DNA of 64,000 nucleotides from SZUA-442 sp963753185 (lineage in GTDB: Bacteria > Actinomycetota > Acidimicrobiia > Spongiisociales > UBA5794), in NCBI GenBank assembly GCA_963753185.1, contig CAVWBO010000007.1, forward strand, positions 558,001 through 622,000. Reading direction: 5' to 3'. Below, piece by piece: positions 1 to 8,623 of the stretch. Made by a program: the position numbers and the translations under genes. Each line of letters begins with the position of its first letter. Positions within the stretch are counted from its first letter, which is position 1. The notes below the pieces were generated by a model. It saw only the letters and a program-made list of their open reading frames with translations, had not been told where the DNA came from and searched no databases.

Positions 1-47
1 AGGGCCATGTCGAGCGGCGTGAGCACCTTCGAGAGGAGCCAGCGCAT
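1..47 (-). CDS. partial 5' end of an unidentified protein
   Basis: Reading leftwards from 47, an ATG opens a frame MRWLLSKVLTPLDMA that runs off the window edge. An AGGA lies eight bases upstream of the ATG (56-59 on the plus strand), a good ribosome-binding distance; a GTG at 74 in the same frame is an alternative start. The short N-terminus recalls deazaflavin-dependent nitroreductase-type proteins, but fifteen residues cannot establish this. It would be divergent from the transporter gene that follows. Confidence 0.4.
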   Translation of the reverse strand, partial: MRWLLSKVLTPLDMA

Positions 48-125
48 CGCCGTCGTCCTGCCGAGCCTTCGCACGGTCCTTTGGTACAGGTTCACGCAGC
101 GATCGTACCGGCCTGAACCCCATGG

Positions 126-1403
126 ATGCTCTACCGTGTGGACATGCAGGGCGATGAACCGACGACCGGCGAGCTCCCTATTCTCGACATCCATCCCGAG
201 TCCTTCGTTTCGGGCGTGGATGCACGGCCCATCGGTGCGTACCCACCCTCCCCACCATGGAGCGAACGCGCGAAGCTCCTGGTCATCGCGATGGGGTTCG
301 TGCTCGCTCTGATCGGCCTGTACCTCATCCGCGGTGCGATTCCGATAGCCGCCCTCGCAGGCCTGATCGCGTTCCTCGTCGCACCACTGATCCGTTTGGC
401 GCATCGTCGCCTGCATCTCCCCAGCTGGCTGGCACTGACGGTCGCCTACATCCTCGTCTTCGTCGGCACCCTCGGGTTCAGTTACCTGCTCGTCAACTCG
501 ATCGTCGCATCGATCTCCGACCTGGACCCGATCGGATGGGTCGACGACACCCGCGAGTGGCTCATGGAAGAGGCTGACGACGACGGCCGGATCGTGGTGC
601 TCGGCATCACGTTCGACATGTCGGGGATCATCGACTCCCTCGGTTCGCCAGAGGGTGATGACGGGTCCGGCGGATTCGTCATCGACGCCGAGGCCGCCCT
701 CCAGTATCTCGGCACAGGCCTCGCAGGCGTGCGAACGATCGCCGGGATCCTGACCGCGATCGTCACCACGGCGCTCGTGACGGCATTGGTTGCGATCTAC
801 CTGAATGCCGACAGCCGGCGGATGCATGCCGGGGTCGTCCGGAGCATCCCGCCCGGATACGAACGCGACGGCCTGATGATGATGGAGGCCCAGAAGAGCG
901 TGTGGCGGGGCTACCTCTACGGTCAGCTGGTGAACTCGCTCATCACCGGGTTCCTGGTGTTCGTGGTTCTGTGGGCGGTCGGCCTTCCCGGCGCGTTCCT
1001 CTTCGGCGCCATCATGGTCGTCCTCAACATGATCCCCACCTTCGGTCCCATCCTCGCTGCGATACCCGGCATCCTCGCTGCGCTCCTGTCCGGATCCACG
1101 AGATGGCCCGACCTCGAGTCGTACTGGTTCGCCCTCATCATCGCCGGGATCTATCTCGTCGTCGTCCAGGCCCAGGCGAACATCATCGCGCCACGGGTCA
1201 TGGGGATCGCGGTGCGCCTGCGGCCGGCCGTCGTCCTCATCGGGCTCATTGTCGGCTTCCAGATCGGTGGGCTGCTCGGATCGCTGCTGGTCGTGCCGAT
1301 CATCGCGTCCATCCGCGACGTGCTCGTGTACTTCTGGGACAAGCTGAACGATCGGGATCCGTTCCCCGACGCGTCACCCGACCCGGCGACATCCGAGGCA
1401 TGA
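126..1403 (+). CDS. AI-2E family transporter / PerM-like membrane exporter
   Basis: A 425-residue integral membrane protein of the AI-2E exporter (PerM, formerly DUF20/UPF0118) superfamily. Two hydrophobic segments lie at about residues 50-90 and another at 100-130. They are followed by an extracytoplasmic stretch of about 70 residues rich in Asp and Gly, then a TM near 205-225 and a C-terminal block of four to five helices (about 265-400) containing FLFGAIMVVLNMIPTFGPIL, typical of the family. Length fits the family (350-420). The substrate is unknown; many members are not autoinducer transporters. An in-frame ATG at 144 is an alternative start and neither has a clear Shine-Dalgarno. The stop overlaps the next ATG (ATGA), implying an operon with the FAD oxidoreductase. 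Confidence 0.85.
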   Translation: MLYRVDMQGDEPTTGELPILDIHPESFVSGVDARPIGAYPPSPPWSERAKLLVIAMGFVLALIGLYLIRGAIPIAALAGLIAFLVAPLIRLAHRRLHLPSWLALTVAYILVFVGTLGFSYLLVNSIVASISDLDPIGWVDDTREWLMEEADDDGRIVVLGITFDMSGIIDSLGSPEGDDGSGGFVIDAEAALQYLGTGLAGVRTIAGILTAIVTTALVTALVAIYLNADSRRMHAGVVRSIPPGYERDGLMMMEAQKSVWRGYLYGQLVNSLITGFLVFVVLWAVGLPGAFLFGAIMVVLNMIPTFGPILAAIPGILAALLSGSTRWPDLESYWFALIIAGIYLVVVQAQANIIAPRVMGIAVRLRPAVVLIGLIVGFQIGGLLGSLLVVPIIASIRDVLVYFWDKLNDRDPFPDASPDPATSEA

Positions 1404-2947
1404 CCGAGCGGATCGAGACGGACGTGGTCATCGTCGGTGCGGGCCTGGGTGGGCTCTCCGCCGCACGACACCTCCAGGAGTCGGGCCATCAGGTCGTCGT
1501 GGTCGAGGGCCACACGAAGCCCGGTGGATACGCACACTTCTTCCGCAAGGAAGAGTTCCGCTTCGAGGTCGCGCTCCATGCCCTCGACGGCCTCGATCAC
1601 GGGGGATGGGCGCGCTCGATGTTCGAGACCCTCGGCATCTTGGACCGTGTCGAGTTCAATCGCCTCGAGCCCTTCTACACCGCTCGGTTTCCAGACTTCG
1701 AGGTCGCTGTGCCAGCCGACGTTCCGGGGTATGTCGCAGCCCTCTCCGAGGTTCTCCCTGATGAACGCGATGGTGTGCGGGATCTCTTCGACGCGATCGG
1801 GCGCGTGGGGCACGACGTAGCTCGATACGCACGCGACCGATCCGCTGGCACGAGGGTCCCTCTCCACGAGATGCCGACGGTGTACCAGGACATGTCCGCC
1901 GCCTTCGGGAGCTCATGGCAGGAATTCGTGGATCCGTACCTGCACTCGGCGGAGGCAAAGGCGCTCGTGTCGACCCTGTGGGGGTATCTCGGACTGCCCC
2001 CATCGAAGGTCTCGGCTGGGCAGTTCGCCCTCACCCTCCTCTCGTACCACACGGGCGGTGCGTGGTACCCCACGGGCGGGTCTGGGACGATGACGTGGGC
2101 GATCACCGAGGTGATCGAGGAGAACGGTGGTCAGGTCCACCTTCGCAACATCGTGACGTCGATCGAACCGTCGGCCACCGGCGTGACCGTCGTCACGGAC
2201 AAGGGCCTCACGATCATGGCGAGTGCCGTCGTCTCGAACGCGAGCCCCACGGCGACGCTGGGGCTCCTCCCTCCCGGGATGGTCGATCCGGCGTGGTCCC
2301 GCGGCTTCGAGAGCGACGTTCCTGCCCTGTCGAGCCTCGTCGTGCACCTCGGCGTGAACCGCGACCTCGCGGCGGAAGGCTGGAACCACCACGAGTTCTT
2401 CGACATGGTCGGCTACGACCTCGAAGCCGAGTACGACGCCATCCTCGGTGGGCGGTTCGAGGAGGCATCCATGATCATCTCGAACTACACGATCGTCGAT
2501 CCGACGTGTGCCCCTGAGGGCAGCTCGGTGCTCGCCCTCACGACACTCGCTCCGTGGGACCACGCCGACATCTGGGGAACCGGTGGCAACCTCGAGAACT
2601 ACCGCGTCAACCCGGACTACCTGCGCGTCAAGGAGGAGGCCGGCGACATCCTGATCGACCGAGCGAACCGCCTGATTCCCGGCCTGCGCGACGCCATCGT
2701 CACGAGCCATGTCGGAACACCCCTCACGAACGCCCGCTACGTGCGGCAACCCCACGGCAGCCTCTACGGTCGTGAGCAGTCCGTGGCGAACATGATGGAC
2801 CGCCGTTCGCCGAGGACGCCGATCCCGAACGTATTCCTCACCGGTGCGTGGATCGGCGGAGGCGGCATGACGGCGGCCGTGTCGTCGGGGCGCTCTGCGG
2901 CCAAGGCCGTCTCCCGACACCTGGCAGGGACCGCACACACCGCGTGA
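1400..2947 (+). CDS. FAD-dependent oxidoreductase, phytoene desaturase / retinol saturase type
   Basis: A 515-residue NAD(P)/FAD-binding Rossmann protein. The ADP-binding motif GAGLGG is at residues 13-18 followed by a GxxVVVVEG strand, and a C-terminal FAD segment FLTGAWIGGGGMT lies near 475-490. This architecture is that of the phytoene dehydrogenase / all-trans-retinol 13,14-reductase group (CrtI/COG1233), which desaturates, saturates or isomerises isoprenoid chains. No other carotenoid gene is nearby, so the substrate is unknown. I chose the ATG at 1400 because it overlaps the upstream stop as ATGA and precedes the Rossmann fold by eight residues; the frame is open further upstream but that part is a shadow of the transporter gene. 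Confidence 0.85.
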   Translation: MTERIETDVVIVGAGLGGLSAARHLQESGHQVVVVEGHTKPGGYAHFFRKEEFRFEVALHALDGLDHGGWARSMFETLGILDRVEFNRLEPFYTARFPDFEVAVPADVPGYVAALSEVLPDERDGVRDLFDAIGRVGHDVARYARDRSAGTRVPLHEMPTVYQDMSAAFGSSWQEFVDPYLHSAEAKALVSTLWGYLGLPPSKVSAGQFALTLLSYHTGGAWYPTGGSGTMTWAITEVIEENGGQVHLRNIVTSIEPSATGVTVVTDKGLTIMASAVVSNASPTATLGLLPPGMVDPAWSRGFESDVPALSSLVVHLGVNRDLAAEGWNHHEFFDMVGYDLEAEYDAILGGRFEEASMIISNYTIVDPTCAPEGSSVLALTTLAPWDHADIWGTGGNLENYRVNPDYLRVKEEAGDILIDRANRLIPGLRDAIVTSHVGTPLTNARYVRQPHGSLYGREQSVANMMDRRSPRTPIPNVFLTGAWIGGGGMTAAVSSGRSAAKAVSRHLAGTAHTA

Positions 2948-2974
2948 CCGCCTGCCGGGAGCGGCGCAAGCCGG

Positions 2975-4927
2975 TCAGTCGTCTCGGTGGGCGTCCGCCT
3001 GATCGGCGATCGACTGGACGATCTCGGCGTTGGCCAAGGTGGTCACGTCGCCGAGTGCCCGATGATCGGTGATGTCACGTAGGAGCCGCCGCATGATCTT
3101 CCCCGACCTGGTCTTGGGAAGATCGGGTGTGAAGACGATGGTTCGCGGCCGTGCAATGGACCCGATCCTCGTCGCGACATGGTTCCGGATCTCGTCGTTC
3201 AGCTCGTCGGTCTCCTCGTAGCCGGTTCGCAGGGTGACGAACGCGGCGATCGCCTGACCCGTCATGTCGTCCGTCGCACCGACCACGGCCGCCTCTGCGA
3301 CCGCGGGGTGTGAGACGAGTGCTGACTCGACCTCCATGGTCGAGATCCGGTGGCCGGAGACGTTCATCACGTCGTCGACGCGCCCGAGCACCCACAGGTA
3401 TCCGTCCTCGTCGATCCTGGCACCGTCACCGGGGAAGTAGCGACCGGGGTACCTGGTCCAGTACGTGTCGACGTATCGCTTGTCGTCGCCGTAGATCGAT
3501 CGGAGCATGGATGGCCACGGCTGGGTGATGGTGAGGTAACCGCCACCTCCCGGTGGAACCGGGTTGCCGTCCGCGTCCACGACCTCGGCCGAGATGCCGG
3601 GCATCGGCTTGGTCGCCGATCCAGGTTTCGTGTGGGTGACCCCGGGGAGCGGTGAGATCATGATGGACCCCGTCTCGGTCTGCCACCACGTGTCGACGAT
3701 GGGGCACGTGCCGCCCCCAATCGTCTCGCGGTACCACATCCACGCCTCGGGGTTGATCGGCTCCCCGACCGTTCCGAGGAGCCGGAGCGTCGAAAGGTCG
3801 TGACGTTCCGGATACTCCTTTCCCCACTTCATGAATGCCCGGATGGCCGTCGGGGCCGTGTACAGGATCGTGACGCCGTACTCGGCGATGATCTGCCAGA
3901 GGCGGTCCTTGTCGGGGTAGTCGGGCGTTCCCTCGTACATGACGCTCGTCGTGTGGTTCGCGAGGGGCCCGTAGACGATGTAGCTGTGGCCCGTCACCCA
4001 CCCGATGTCCGCAGCGCACCAGTACACGTCAGTTTCCGGCTTGATATCGAACACCATCGAGTGCGTCGTAGCGGCGCCGACCAGATAGCCACCGGTCGTG
4101 TGCATGATGCCCTTCGGCTTGGCGGTGGTACCGGAGGTGTAGAGGAGGTACAGCAGGTCCTCGGCGTTCATGACCTCTGCTTCACAGACAGTCGGCTGGT
4201 CGGCAACGAGGTCATGCCACCAGACGTCGCGACCATCGACCATCGTGACATCGGTCTCCGTCCTGCGGAGGACGACGCAGTTCTCGATGGTGCTCGTCGT
4301 CGCCATTGCAAGGTCGCAGTTCTCCTTGAGGGGAACGACCGAGCCCCGCCTCCAGGCGCCATCGCAAGTGATGAGGACCCTCGCGCCCGCGTCGTCGACC
4401 CGATCCACGATCGAATCGGCACTGAAGCCTCCGAAAATGACAGAGTGGGGGGCACCGATCCGAGCGCATGCGAGCATCGCGACCGCGAGCTCTGGCACCA
4501 TCCCCATGTAGATGGCGACCCTATCCCCTTTCTCGACGCCGAGCTCCCTGAGACCGTTTGCGAAGCGGTTCACCTCGTCCGAGAGCTCTCGGTACGTGAT
4601 CGTGCGCGTGTCGCCCGGTTCTCCGATCCAGTGGTAGGCCACCTTGTCACCACCCGTGGCGAGGTGCCGATCGAGGCAGTTGTGCGACACGTTCAGTTCA
4701 CCGTCGGTGAACCAGGTGTAGAACGGGGGGCGTGCATCGTCCAGGCCGACGGTCGGCGGCGTGAACCAGTCGAGGCGCTCCAGCGCCTGGTCCATCCAGA
4801 ACCCGACCATGTCGGCGTCGGCCGCCTGGTAGAGGTCCGCCGATGCGTTGGCCTGGCGTGTGAAACCAGGGTCGGGCGGGAACACCCGATCCTCGTGCAG
4901 TAGGTTCTCGATCCGTGAGTCCGTCAT
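2975..4927 (-). CDS. acsA: acetyl-CoA synthetase (AMP-forming)
   Basis: A 650-residue member of the ANL adenylating superfamily that activates acetate to acetyl-AMP and then acetyl-CoA in the cytosol. The P-loop-like motif YTSGTTAKPKG is at residues 263-273, the WWQTETG motif at 414-420, the hinge region with GRVDDVMNVSGHR near 515-528, and the C-terminal PKTRSGKIMRR at 604-614, whose Lys (about 610) is the catalytic residue regulated by acetylation in characterised Acs enzymes. N-terminal and total length match Acs (about 650). It is convergent with the FAD oxidoreductase 27 bases away and appears monocistronic. Other short-chain acyl-CoA synthetases are less likely because the tryptophan-containing substrate motif is conserved. 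Confidence 0.95.
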   Translation of the reverse strand: MTDSRIENLLHEDRVFPPDPGFTRQANASADLYQAADADMVGFWMDQALERLDWFTPPTVGLDDARPPFYTWFTDGELNVSHNCLDRHLATGGDKVAYHWIGEPGDTRTITYRELSDEVNRFANGLRELGVEKGDRVAIYMGMVPELAVAMLACARIGAPHSVIFGGFSADSIVDRVDDAGARVLITCDGAWRRGSVVPLKENCDLAMATTSTIENCVVLRRTETDVTMVDGRDVWWHDLVADQPTVCEAEVMNAEDLLYLLYTSGTTAKPKGIMHTTGGYLVGAATTHSMVFDIKPETDVYWCAADIGWVTGHSYIVYGPLANHTTSVMYEGTPDYPDKDRLWQIIAEYGVTILYTAPTAIRAFMKWGKEYPERHDLSTLRLLGTVGEPINPEAWMWYRETIGGGTCPIVDTWWQTETGSIMISPLPGVTHTKPGSATKPMPGISAEVVDADGNPVPPGGGGYLTITQPWPSMLRSIYGDDKRYVDTYWTRYPGRYFPGDGARIDEDGYLWVLGRVDDVMNVSGHRISTMEVESALVSHPAVAEAAVVGATDDMTGQAIAAFVTLRTGYEETDELNDEIRNHVATRIGSIARPRTIVFTPDLPKTRSGKIMRRLLRDITDHRALGDVTTLANAEIVQSIADQADAHRDD

Positions 4928-4990
4928 GTCGTCCCTCCCTCGCGCACGAGGATTCTCGCGGATTCCGGCGCCTCGCGTGGGAGCCGCTCG

Positions 4991-5665
4991 TCAGCGCGGC
5001 GCTTCGGCGGGGGGTCGACCTGCGAGCGGGCCACGCCTGAGTCGCCGGAGGTGGCTGGCGTGGTCAGGAAAGCGAATCGTGTTGTTCCGTTTGACCACGA
5101 TGTACCCGAAGACCGCAACGACCTCGATGGCAACGCACCAGAACACCGGAGCGGGCACCCGGGCGATGACCCGGTCGCCTGCGATCGTCGATGCCGTGGT
5201 AGTCGCGATGGCGATGCCGAGGATGGCGAGCAGGACGCGGCCATCGACGAGGTCGTTCCAGGTGCGACCAGTGAGCAGGCGGGTGCTTGCGTAGTTGAGG
5301 ACCATCATCGCCGGAAAGAACACGCCGATGTAGAAGATGCCGCGTGCCCTGATCGGCACTCCTGCACCGTCCCAGCCGACCATGACTGCGTCGATCACGA
5401 CGACCAGGGCCAATGAGAGCACCAGGCCCGCCAGCCACATGGCCCAGATCGGTGGGAGCCATCCTGGCCTCCGTGATCCGGGTCGCCTCGCGAGTTCCGC
5501 TGCGAGCTCGAATGGTCGCCCGAACTCCTCGACGGGGTCCGCACCGGTCTCGGCGAGATGACTGTCGACCTCGGCGACGAACTCGCCGGCGCGAGCTCCG
5601 TCGACACCCTCGTTCTGGAGGGCCCGGGTGAGCTGCGACAGGTAGGTCCACGACTGTTGGTTCAC
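4991..5665 (-). CDS. HAAS-domain membrane protein
   Basis: A 224-residue protein. Its first 65 residues form a soluble helical domain (WTYLSQLTRAL... EVDSHLAE... EEFGRPFELAAELA) matching the HAAS/DUF1700 type domain commonly paired with PadR regulators. It continues into about four TM segments (roughly residues 75-95, 105-125, 140-160, 170-190) and a basic tail. Its ATG overlaps the stop of the padR gene by four bases, so the two are cotranscribed. By analogy with HAAS/PadR pairs it may act as a membrane sensor or anti-regulator; that role is inference. Confidence 0.75.
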   Translation of the reverse strand: MNQQSWTYLSQLTRALQNEGVDGARAGEFVAEVDSHLAETGADPVEEFGRPFELAAELARRPGSRRPGWLPPIWAMWLAGLVLSLALVVVIDAVMVGWDGAGVPIRARGIFYIGVFFPAMMVLNYASTRLLTGRTWNDLVDGRVLLAILGIAIATTTASTIAGDRVIARVPAPVFWCVAIEVVAVFGYIVVKRNNTIRFPDHASHLRRLRRGPLAGRPPAEAPR

Positions 5666-6030
5666 CTTCGCTCCTCATCAAGGTTCGACAGGATCGACTC
5701 GGCAACAGCGGTGAAGTCGGACCAGGCTCTCCTCGCCTCCGCGAGTTCGGACTCGCCGAGGGGGGTGATTCGGTAGTACTTGCGGTCCGGTCCATGATCA
5801 TTGACCCGCCACCACGTTGCGACCAGGCCGTCACGCTCCAACCGGTTGAGGAGCGGATAGAGCGTGCCGCCCTTGATTTCACCGAGCCCTTCCGCTGCCA
5901 GCCCTATCGCGAGCTCGTACCCGTACGCCTCACCGTCGCGCAGACGAGCCAACACACAGAGGTCGAGAACTCCCTTCAGCCATTGGGACCGGCGGTGATC
6001 GGTAACGGACGATGATGGCTTCGGCTTCAC
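5662..6030 (-). CDS. PadR-family transcriptional regulator
   Basis: A 122-residue winged-helix regulator. PadR signatures are clear: LDLCVLARLRDGEAYGYEL near residues 22-40, GTLYPLLNRLERDGLV near 55-70, and YYRITPLGESEL near 84-95, followed by a C-terminal dimerisation helix. The start is a GTG at 6030. The perfect inverted repeat at 6031-6049 abuts this start, so the protein is probably autoregulated and controls the overlapping HAAS gene. The ligand is unknown. Confidence 0.9.
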   Translation of the reverse strand: MKPKPSSSVTDHRRSQWLKGVLDLCVLARLRDGEAYGYELAIGLAAEGLGEIKGGTLYPLLNRLERDGLVATWWRVNDHGPDRKYYRITPLGESELAEARRAWSDFTAVAESILSNLDEERR

Positions 6031-6049
6031 TATGTAGATATCCTACATA
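6031..6049. promoter_or_regulatory. probable PadR operator (inverted repeat)
   Basis: TATGTAG-ATATC-CTACATA is a perfect 7-bp inverted repeat with a 5-bp spacer and contains ATGTA...TACAT, the form of known PadR operators. It lies directly upstream of the padR GTG and downstream of nothing else, so binding would block padR/HAAS transcription. The divergent gene at 6160 could share it. Confidence 0.7.
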
Positions 6050-6159
6050 TAGGTAAGTAGTTTGTCTACGTAGCTTCGTTGCTACCCCTCGATCCTTGCC
6101 TGCTTTCCGCGACACAGCTCCGGGGCGTCGGGTAGATTCGCGTTGGAAGGAGTTACCTG

Positions 6160-6453
6160 ATGTGTTGTCTGTTCGCCTCGCTCGTGATCCTCGGTCCACG
6201 GTTTGCGATCCTCGTGTGGTGGATCATCGATCAGGTTCGGTGGAACCTTGCCTTCGACAGCTTCTTCGTGCCGTTCGTGGGATGGCTGCTCGTGCCGTGG
6301 ACGACGATGATGTACGTCGTCGTGTTCCCCGGCGGTGTCACCGGATTCGACTGGATCATCCTCGGCTTCGGCATCCTCGCCGACATCATGTCATGGTCGA
6401 GCGGCGGCTACAGCGGCCGTCGGTACCAGACCACGACGTATCAGGTGTCCTGA
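6160..6453 (+). CDS. small integral membrane protein, function unknown
   Basis: A 97-residue protein with a strong Shine-Dalgarno (GGAAGGAG) seven bases before the ATG. Hydrophobic segments at about residues 3-22, 38-57 and 62-78 predict three membrane helices, and the C-terminus is polar (GGYSGRRYQTTTYQVS). No enzymatic motif is visible. It sits divergently from padR, so it may share that regulator. Confidence 0.7.
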   Translation: MCCLFASLVILGPRFAILVWWIIDQVRWNLAFDSFFVPFVGWLLVPWTTMMYVVVFPGGVTGFDWIILGFGILADIMSWSSGGYSGRRYQTTTYQVS

Positions 6454-6459
6454 ACGAGC

Positions 6460-6855
6460 GTGCGGGTGCAGGACAGTCGTGTCGGTGTGACCGCCATCGA
6501 CGATCTACTCGCCGCCTGTAGGAGTCGCCTCGACCGGGTTGCGCCGGAGGACCTCCATCGGGCGCTCGAGAGCGGGGCGGTCCTCGTTGACATCCGTGAT
6601 TCCGCTCAGCGCGCCGACCAAGGTGCCCTCCCCGGCGCCCACGAGATCGATCTGACTGTCCTCGAGTGGCGGCTAGCACCATCGAGCACCACGAGGCTGC
6701 TCGACGTGGAACCCGACCAGCAAGTCATCCTGGTGTGCCGCCAGGGATTCAGCTCGTCGCTCGCCGCCGTGCGCCTTCAGGAGCTCGGCTTGGCAGGGGC
6801 GACAGATCTGGTCGGCGGGTTCGAGGCGTGGAGGGCGCATGTCGAGGGTCGGTGA
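6460..6855 (+). CDS. rhodanese-like domain protein
   Basis: A 131-residue single rhodanese domain. LVDIRDSAQRADQGALPGA at about 42-60 matches the CH2A-type motif. The active-site loop CRQGFSSS carries the sulfur-accepting Cys at about residue 93, and GGFEAW near the end is the conserved C-terminal motif. Such proteins transfer sulfane sulfur in the cytosol. The start may be the GTG at 6460 or the GTG at 6487. It overlaps the start of the downstream metallo-beta-lactamase gene by 17 bases; that pairing is frequent in sulfur metabolism (persulfide dioxygenase-like neighbours), although the neighbour here looks like a glyoxalase-II/lactamase-type hydrolase. Confidence 0.85.
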   Translation: MRVQDSRVGVTAIDDLLAACRSRLDRVAPEDLHRALESGAVLVDIRDSAQRADQGALPGAHEIDLTVLEWRLAPSSTTRLLDVEPDQQVILVCRQGFSSSLAAVRLQELGLAGATDLVGGFEAWRAHVEGR

Positions 6856-7619
6856 GGCCTGGGATGAGGTCGGGGCCGGTGTCCTCCGGCGCAGGTACGC
6901 CTGGCTCGACCAGAACATCGTCCTGATCATCACCGATGACGGGCTGGTCGTCGTCGACAGTCGATCGAACCACGTGGACGCCGACGAGTTGCTCGGGGAT
7001 ATCGCCCTCGTGTCCCGGGCTCCCATCCGCTACTTGGTGAACACCCACTTCCACTGGGATCACACGTTCGGCAACGCACGCTTCCCCGCGGCGCAGGTCC
7101 TTGGCCACACACGGTGTCGAGAGGTGATGATCACCAACGGTGAACGCACGTTGAGCCGAGCTTGCCAGCGCGGAATGGATTCCGCTCGACAAGAGAGCGT
7201 TCTTCAGCGACGTGACCATCAAACCGCCGACGGTGACCTTCCGTGATGCGCTCGATCTGCATCTCGGCGGTCGGGACATCCGCCTGTGGCACCCCGGTCT
7301 GGGACACACCGACTCCGACATCGTGGTCCTCGTCGATGATGTCGTCGTGGCCGGTGACCTGGTCGAGGAGGGTGCTCCGCCGTCGTTCGGCGATTCCTTC
7401 CCTCGTGCGTGGGTGGAGACACTCGGCCTACTCGCAGGGACCATCTCTGGCACCGTCGTCCCCGGGCACGGGGACATCGTCGACAAGGCGTTCGTGCTGA
7501 CCCAGCGTGATGAGATCGCAGCGGCGATCGCTCACCTCGACGGCGGCGACGAACCATCTCCGTACCCTGATGCCGTTGACGATGTCATCGCGGCTCGTCT
7601 GGCGGTTTCGATCCCCTGA
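6839..7619 (+). pseudogene. metallo-beta-lactamase-fold hydrolase, frameshifted
   Basis: Two overlapping frames together make one MBL-fold enzyme of about 260 residues. Frame one (6839 to about 7155) holds the metal-binding HFHWDH motif and the strand LVVVDSRS. Frame two (about 7155 to 7619) holds GLGHTDSDIVV, the metal-bridging Asp in VVAGDLVEEG, and the final His in VPGHGD. Removing one base from the run around 7151-7160 joins the frames with the sensible junction TLSELASAEWIPLDKRAF. So this is a one-base insertion, either a genuine inactivating mutation or an assembly error. It is probably cotranscribed with the rhodanese. The substrate is unknown. Confidence 0.8.
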
Positions 7620-7641
7620 CGACCCGACGGACGGCCCACGT

Positions 7642-7664
7642 AAGGGCGCCGCAGTGGCGCCTTC
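7642..7664. terminator. short GC-rich hairpin between convergent genes
   Basis: AAGGGCGCC-GCAGT-GGCGCCTT forms an eight-pair stem with one bulged G between two converging genes. There is no long U-tract on either side, so a terminator role is likely but weakly supported. Confidence 0.4.
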
Positions 7665-7667
7665 GAC

Positions 7668-7931
7668 CTACAGGTCGCCGCCGTGGCCGTACTCTCGCAG
7701 GATGTCCTCGCGTGACTCGTCGATCTCGTAGGACTTCTGCTGCATCTTGCTCGTCGGCCTCGACATGAGGTACAGGACCGACATCAATATCGGGATGAAG
7801 ACGATGCCGAACGTCCAGCCGATCTTCCCGACGACCGTGTAGGGGCCGCGCCAGAGATCGATGAGCGCCCAGACCCCGAGCACGAGGCCGATGACGGCCG
7901 TGACAAGGAGGAAGATCTCGGTCGAACTCAT
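7668..7931 (-). CDS. PLDc_N domain membrane protein
   Basis: An 87-residue protein with two predicted membrane helices (about residues 6-26 and 36-58) separated by WRGPYTVVGKIGW. This is the arrangement of the phospholipase D/cardiolipin-synthase N-terminal (PLDc_N) domain found alone in many actinobacterial proteins. A polar tail with EIDESREDILREYG follows. I chose the ATG at 7931, preceded by AAGGACGG at a suitable distance. The frame stays open upstream through the repeat array, but that part is not coding. Function is unknown; it is probably an inner-membrane accessory protein. Confidence 0.75.
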   Translation of the reverse strand: MSSTEIFLLVTAVIGLVLGVWALIDLWRGPYTVVGKIGWTFGIVFIPILMSVLYLMSRPTSKMQQKSYEIDESREDILREYGHGGDL

Positions 7932-8070
7932 TCGGTCACCGTCCTTGGTGAGTCGGTGTGATCCTGCGTGTCGCGCAACACTACCAACCGTGAGCCGCCC
8001 TGCCGAACTCGGCACGCCCTGACACAGGTTCCGTAGTGCGGCCCCCGCACGCTCTGTGTGGGAATCGTGA

Positions 8071-8623
8071 CCGCGGGTAGGTCCGTGGCGGTACCGGTGC
8101 CTACCTCTCGGGTGACGATCAGGCACGCGGCGACGAGGGTGGGTCGCGGTGCCCGGGTAGACGGTGAGGGTCTTGGGTGGGCCCACCTGGATTTGAACCT
8201 AGAGCGCCGACTGGTGTCCCCGCGGGTAGGGCCGCTGGCGGTACCGGTGCCTACCTCTCGGGTGACGATCGGGCACGCGGCGACGAGGGCGGGTCGCGGT
8301 GCCCGGGTAGACGGTGAAGGTCTGAAGTGGGCCCACCTGGATTTGAGCCCAGAGTGCCTGTCGTGTCCCCGCGGGTAGGTCCGTGGCGGTACCGGTGCCA
8401 ACCTCGTCGGTGACGTTCTTGACGACGCAAGCGAGGGTGGGTCGCGGTCCCCCGATAGCTGGTGAGGGTCTTGGGTGGGCCCACCTGGATTTGAACCTAG
8501 AGTGCCTGTCGTGTCCCCGCGGGTAGGGCCATGGCGGTACCGGTGCCTACCTCTCGGGTGACGATCAGGCACGCGGCGACGAGGGCGGGTCGCGGTGTCC
8601 GGGTAGACGGTGAACGTCTGAAG
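8071..8623. repeat. four ~149-bp tandem repeats carrying tRNA-Ile 3' ends
   Basis: Units begin with CCGCGGGTAGG at 8071, 8220, 8369 and 8517, spaced 149, 149 and 148 bases. Units 1-3 each end in a copy of the last 22 bases of tRNA-Ile (acceptor 3' strand, T-loop and 3' side of the T-stem) at 8178, 8328 and 8476, and unit 4 runs into the real tRNA at 8624. The array lies downstream of the leftward-transcribed tRNA. Units 1, 2 and 4 are closest to each other; unit 3 is the most diverged. No gene is supported in 7932-8623. The design recalls the E. coli tyrT locus, where 178-bp repeats contain the tRNA-Tyr 3' end. Confidence 0.9.

Noticed and set aside
902..1399. N-terminal extension of the FAD oxidoreductase
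   Set aside because: It overlaps the transporter gene in another frame; the ATGA-coupled start at 1400 places the Rossmann motif correctly.
8071..8623. Possible CRISPR or rRNA fragment
   Set aside because: Units are ~149 bp and explained by tRNA-Ile 3'-end copies; no rRNA helices or unique spacers.
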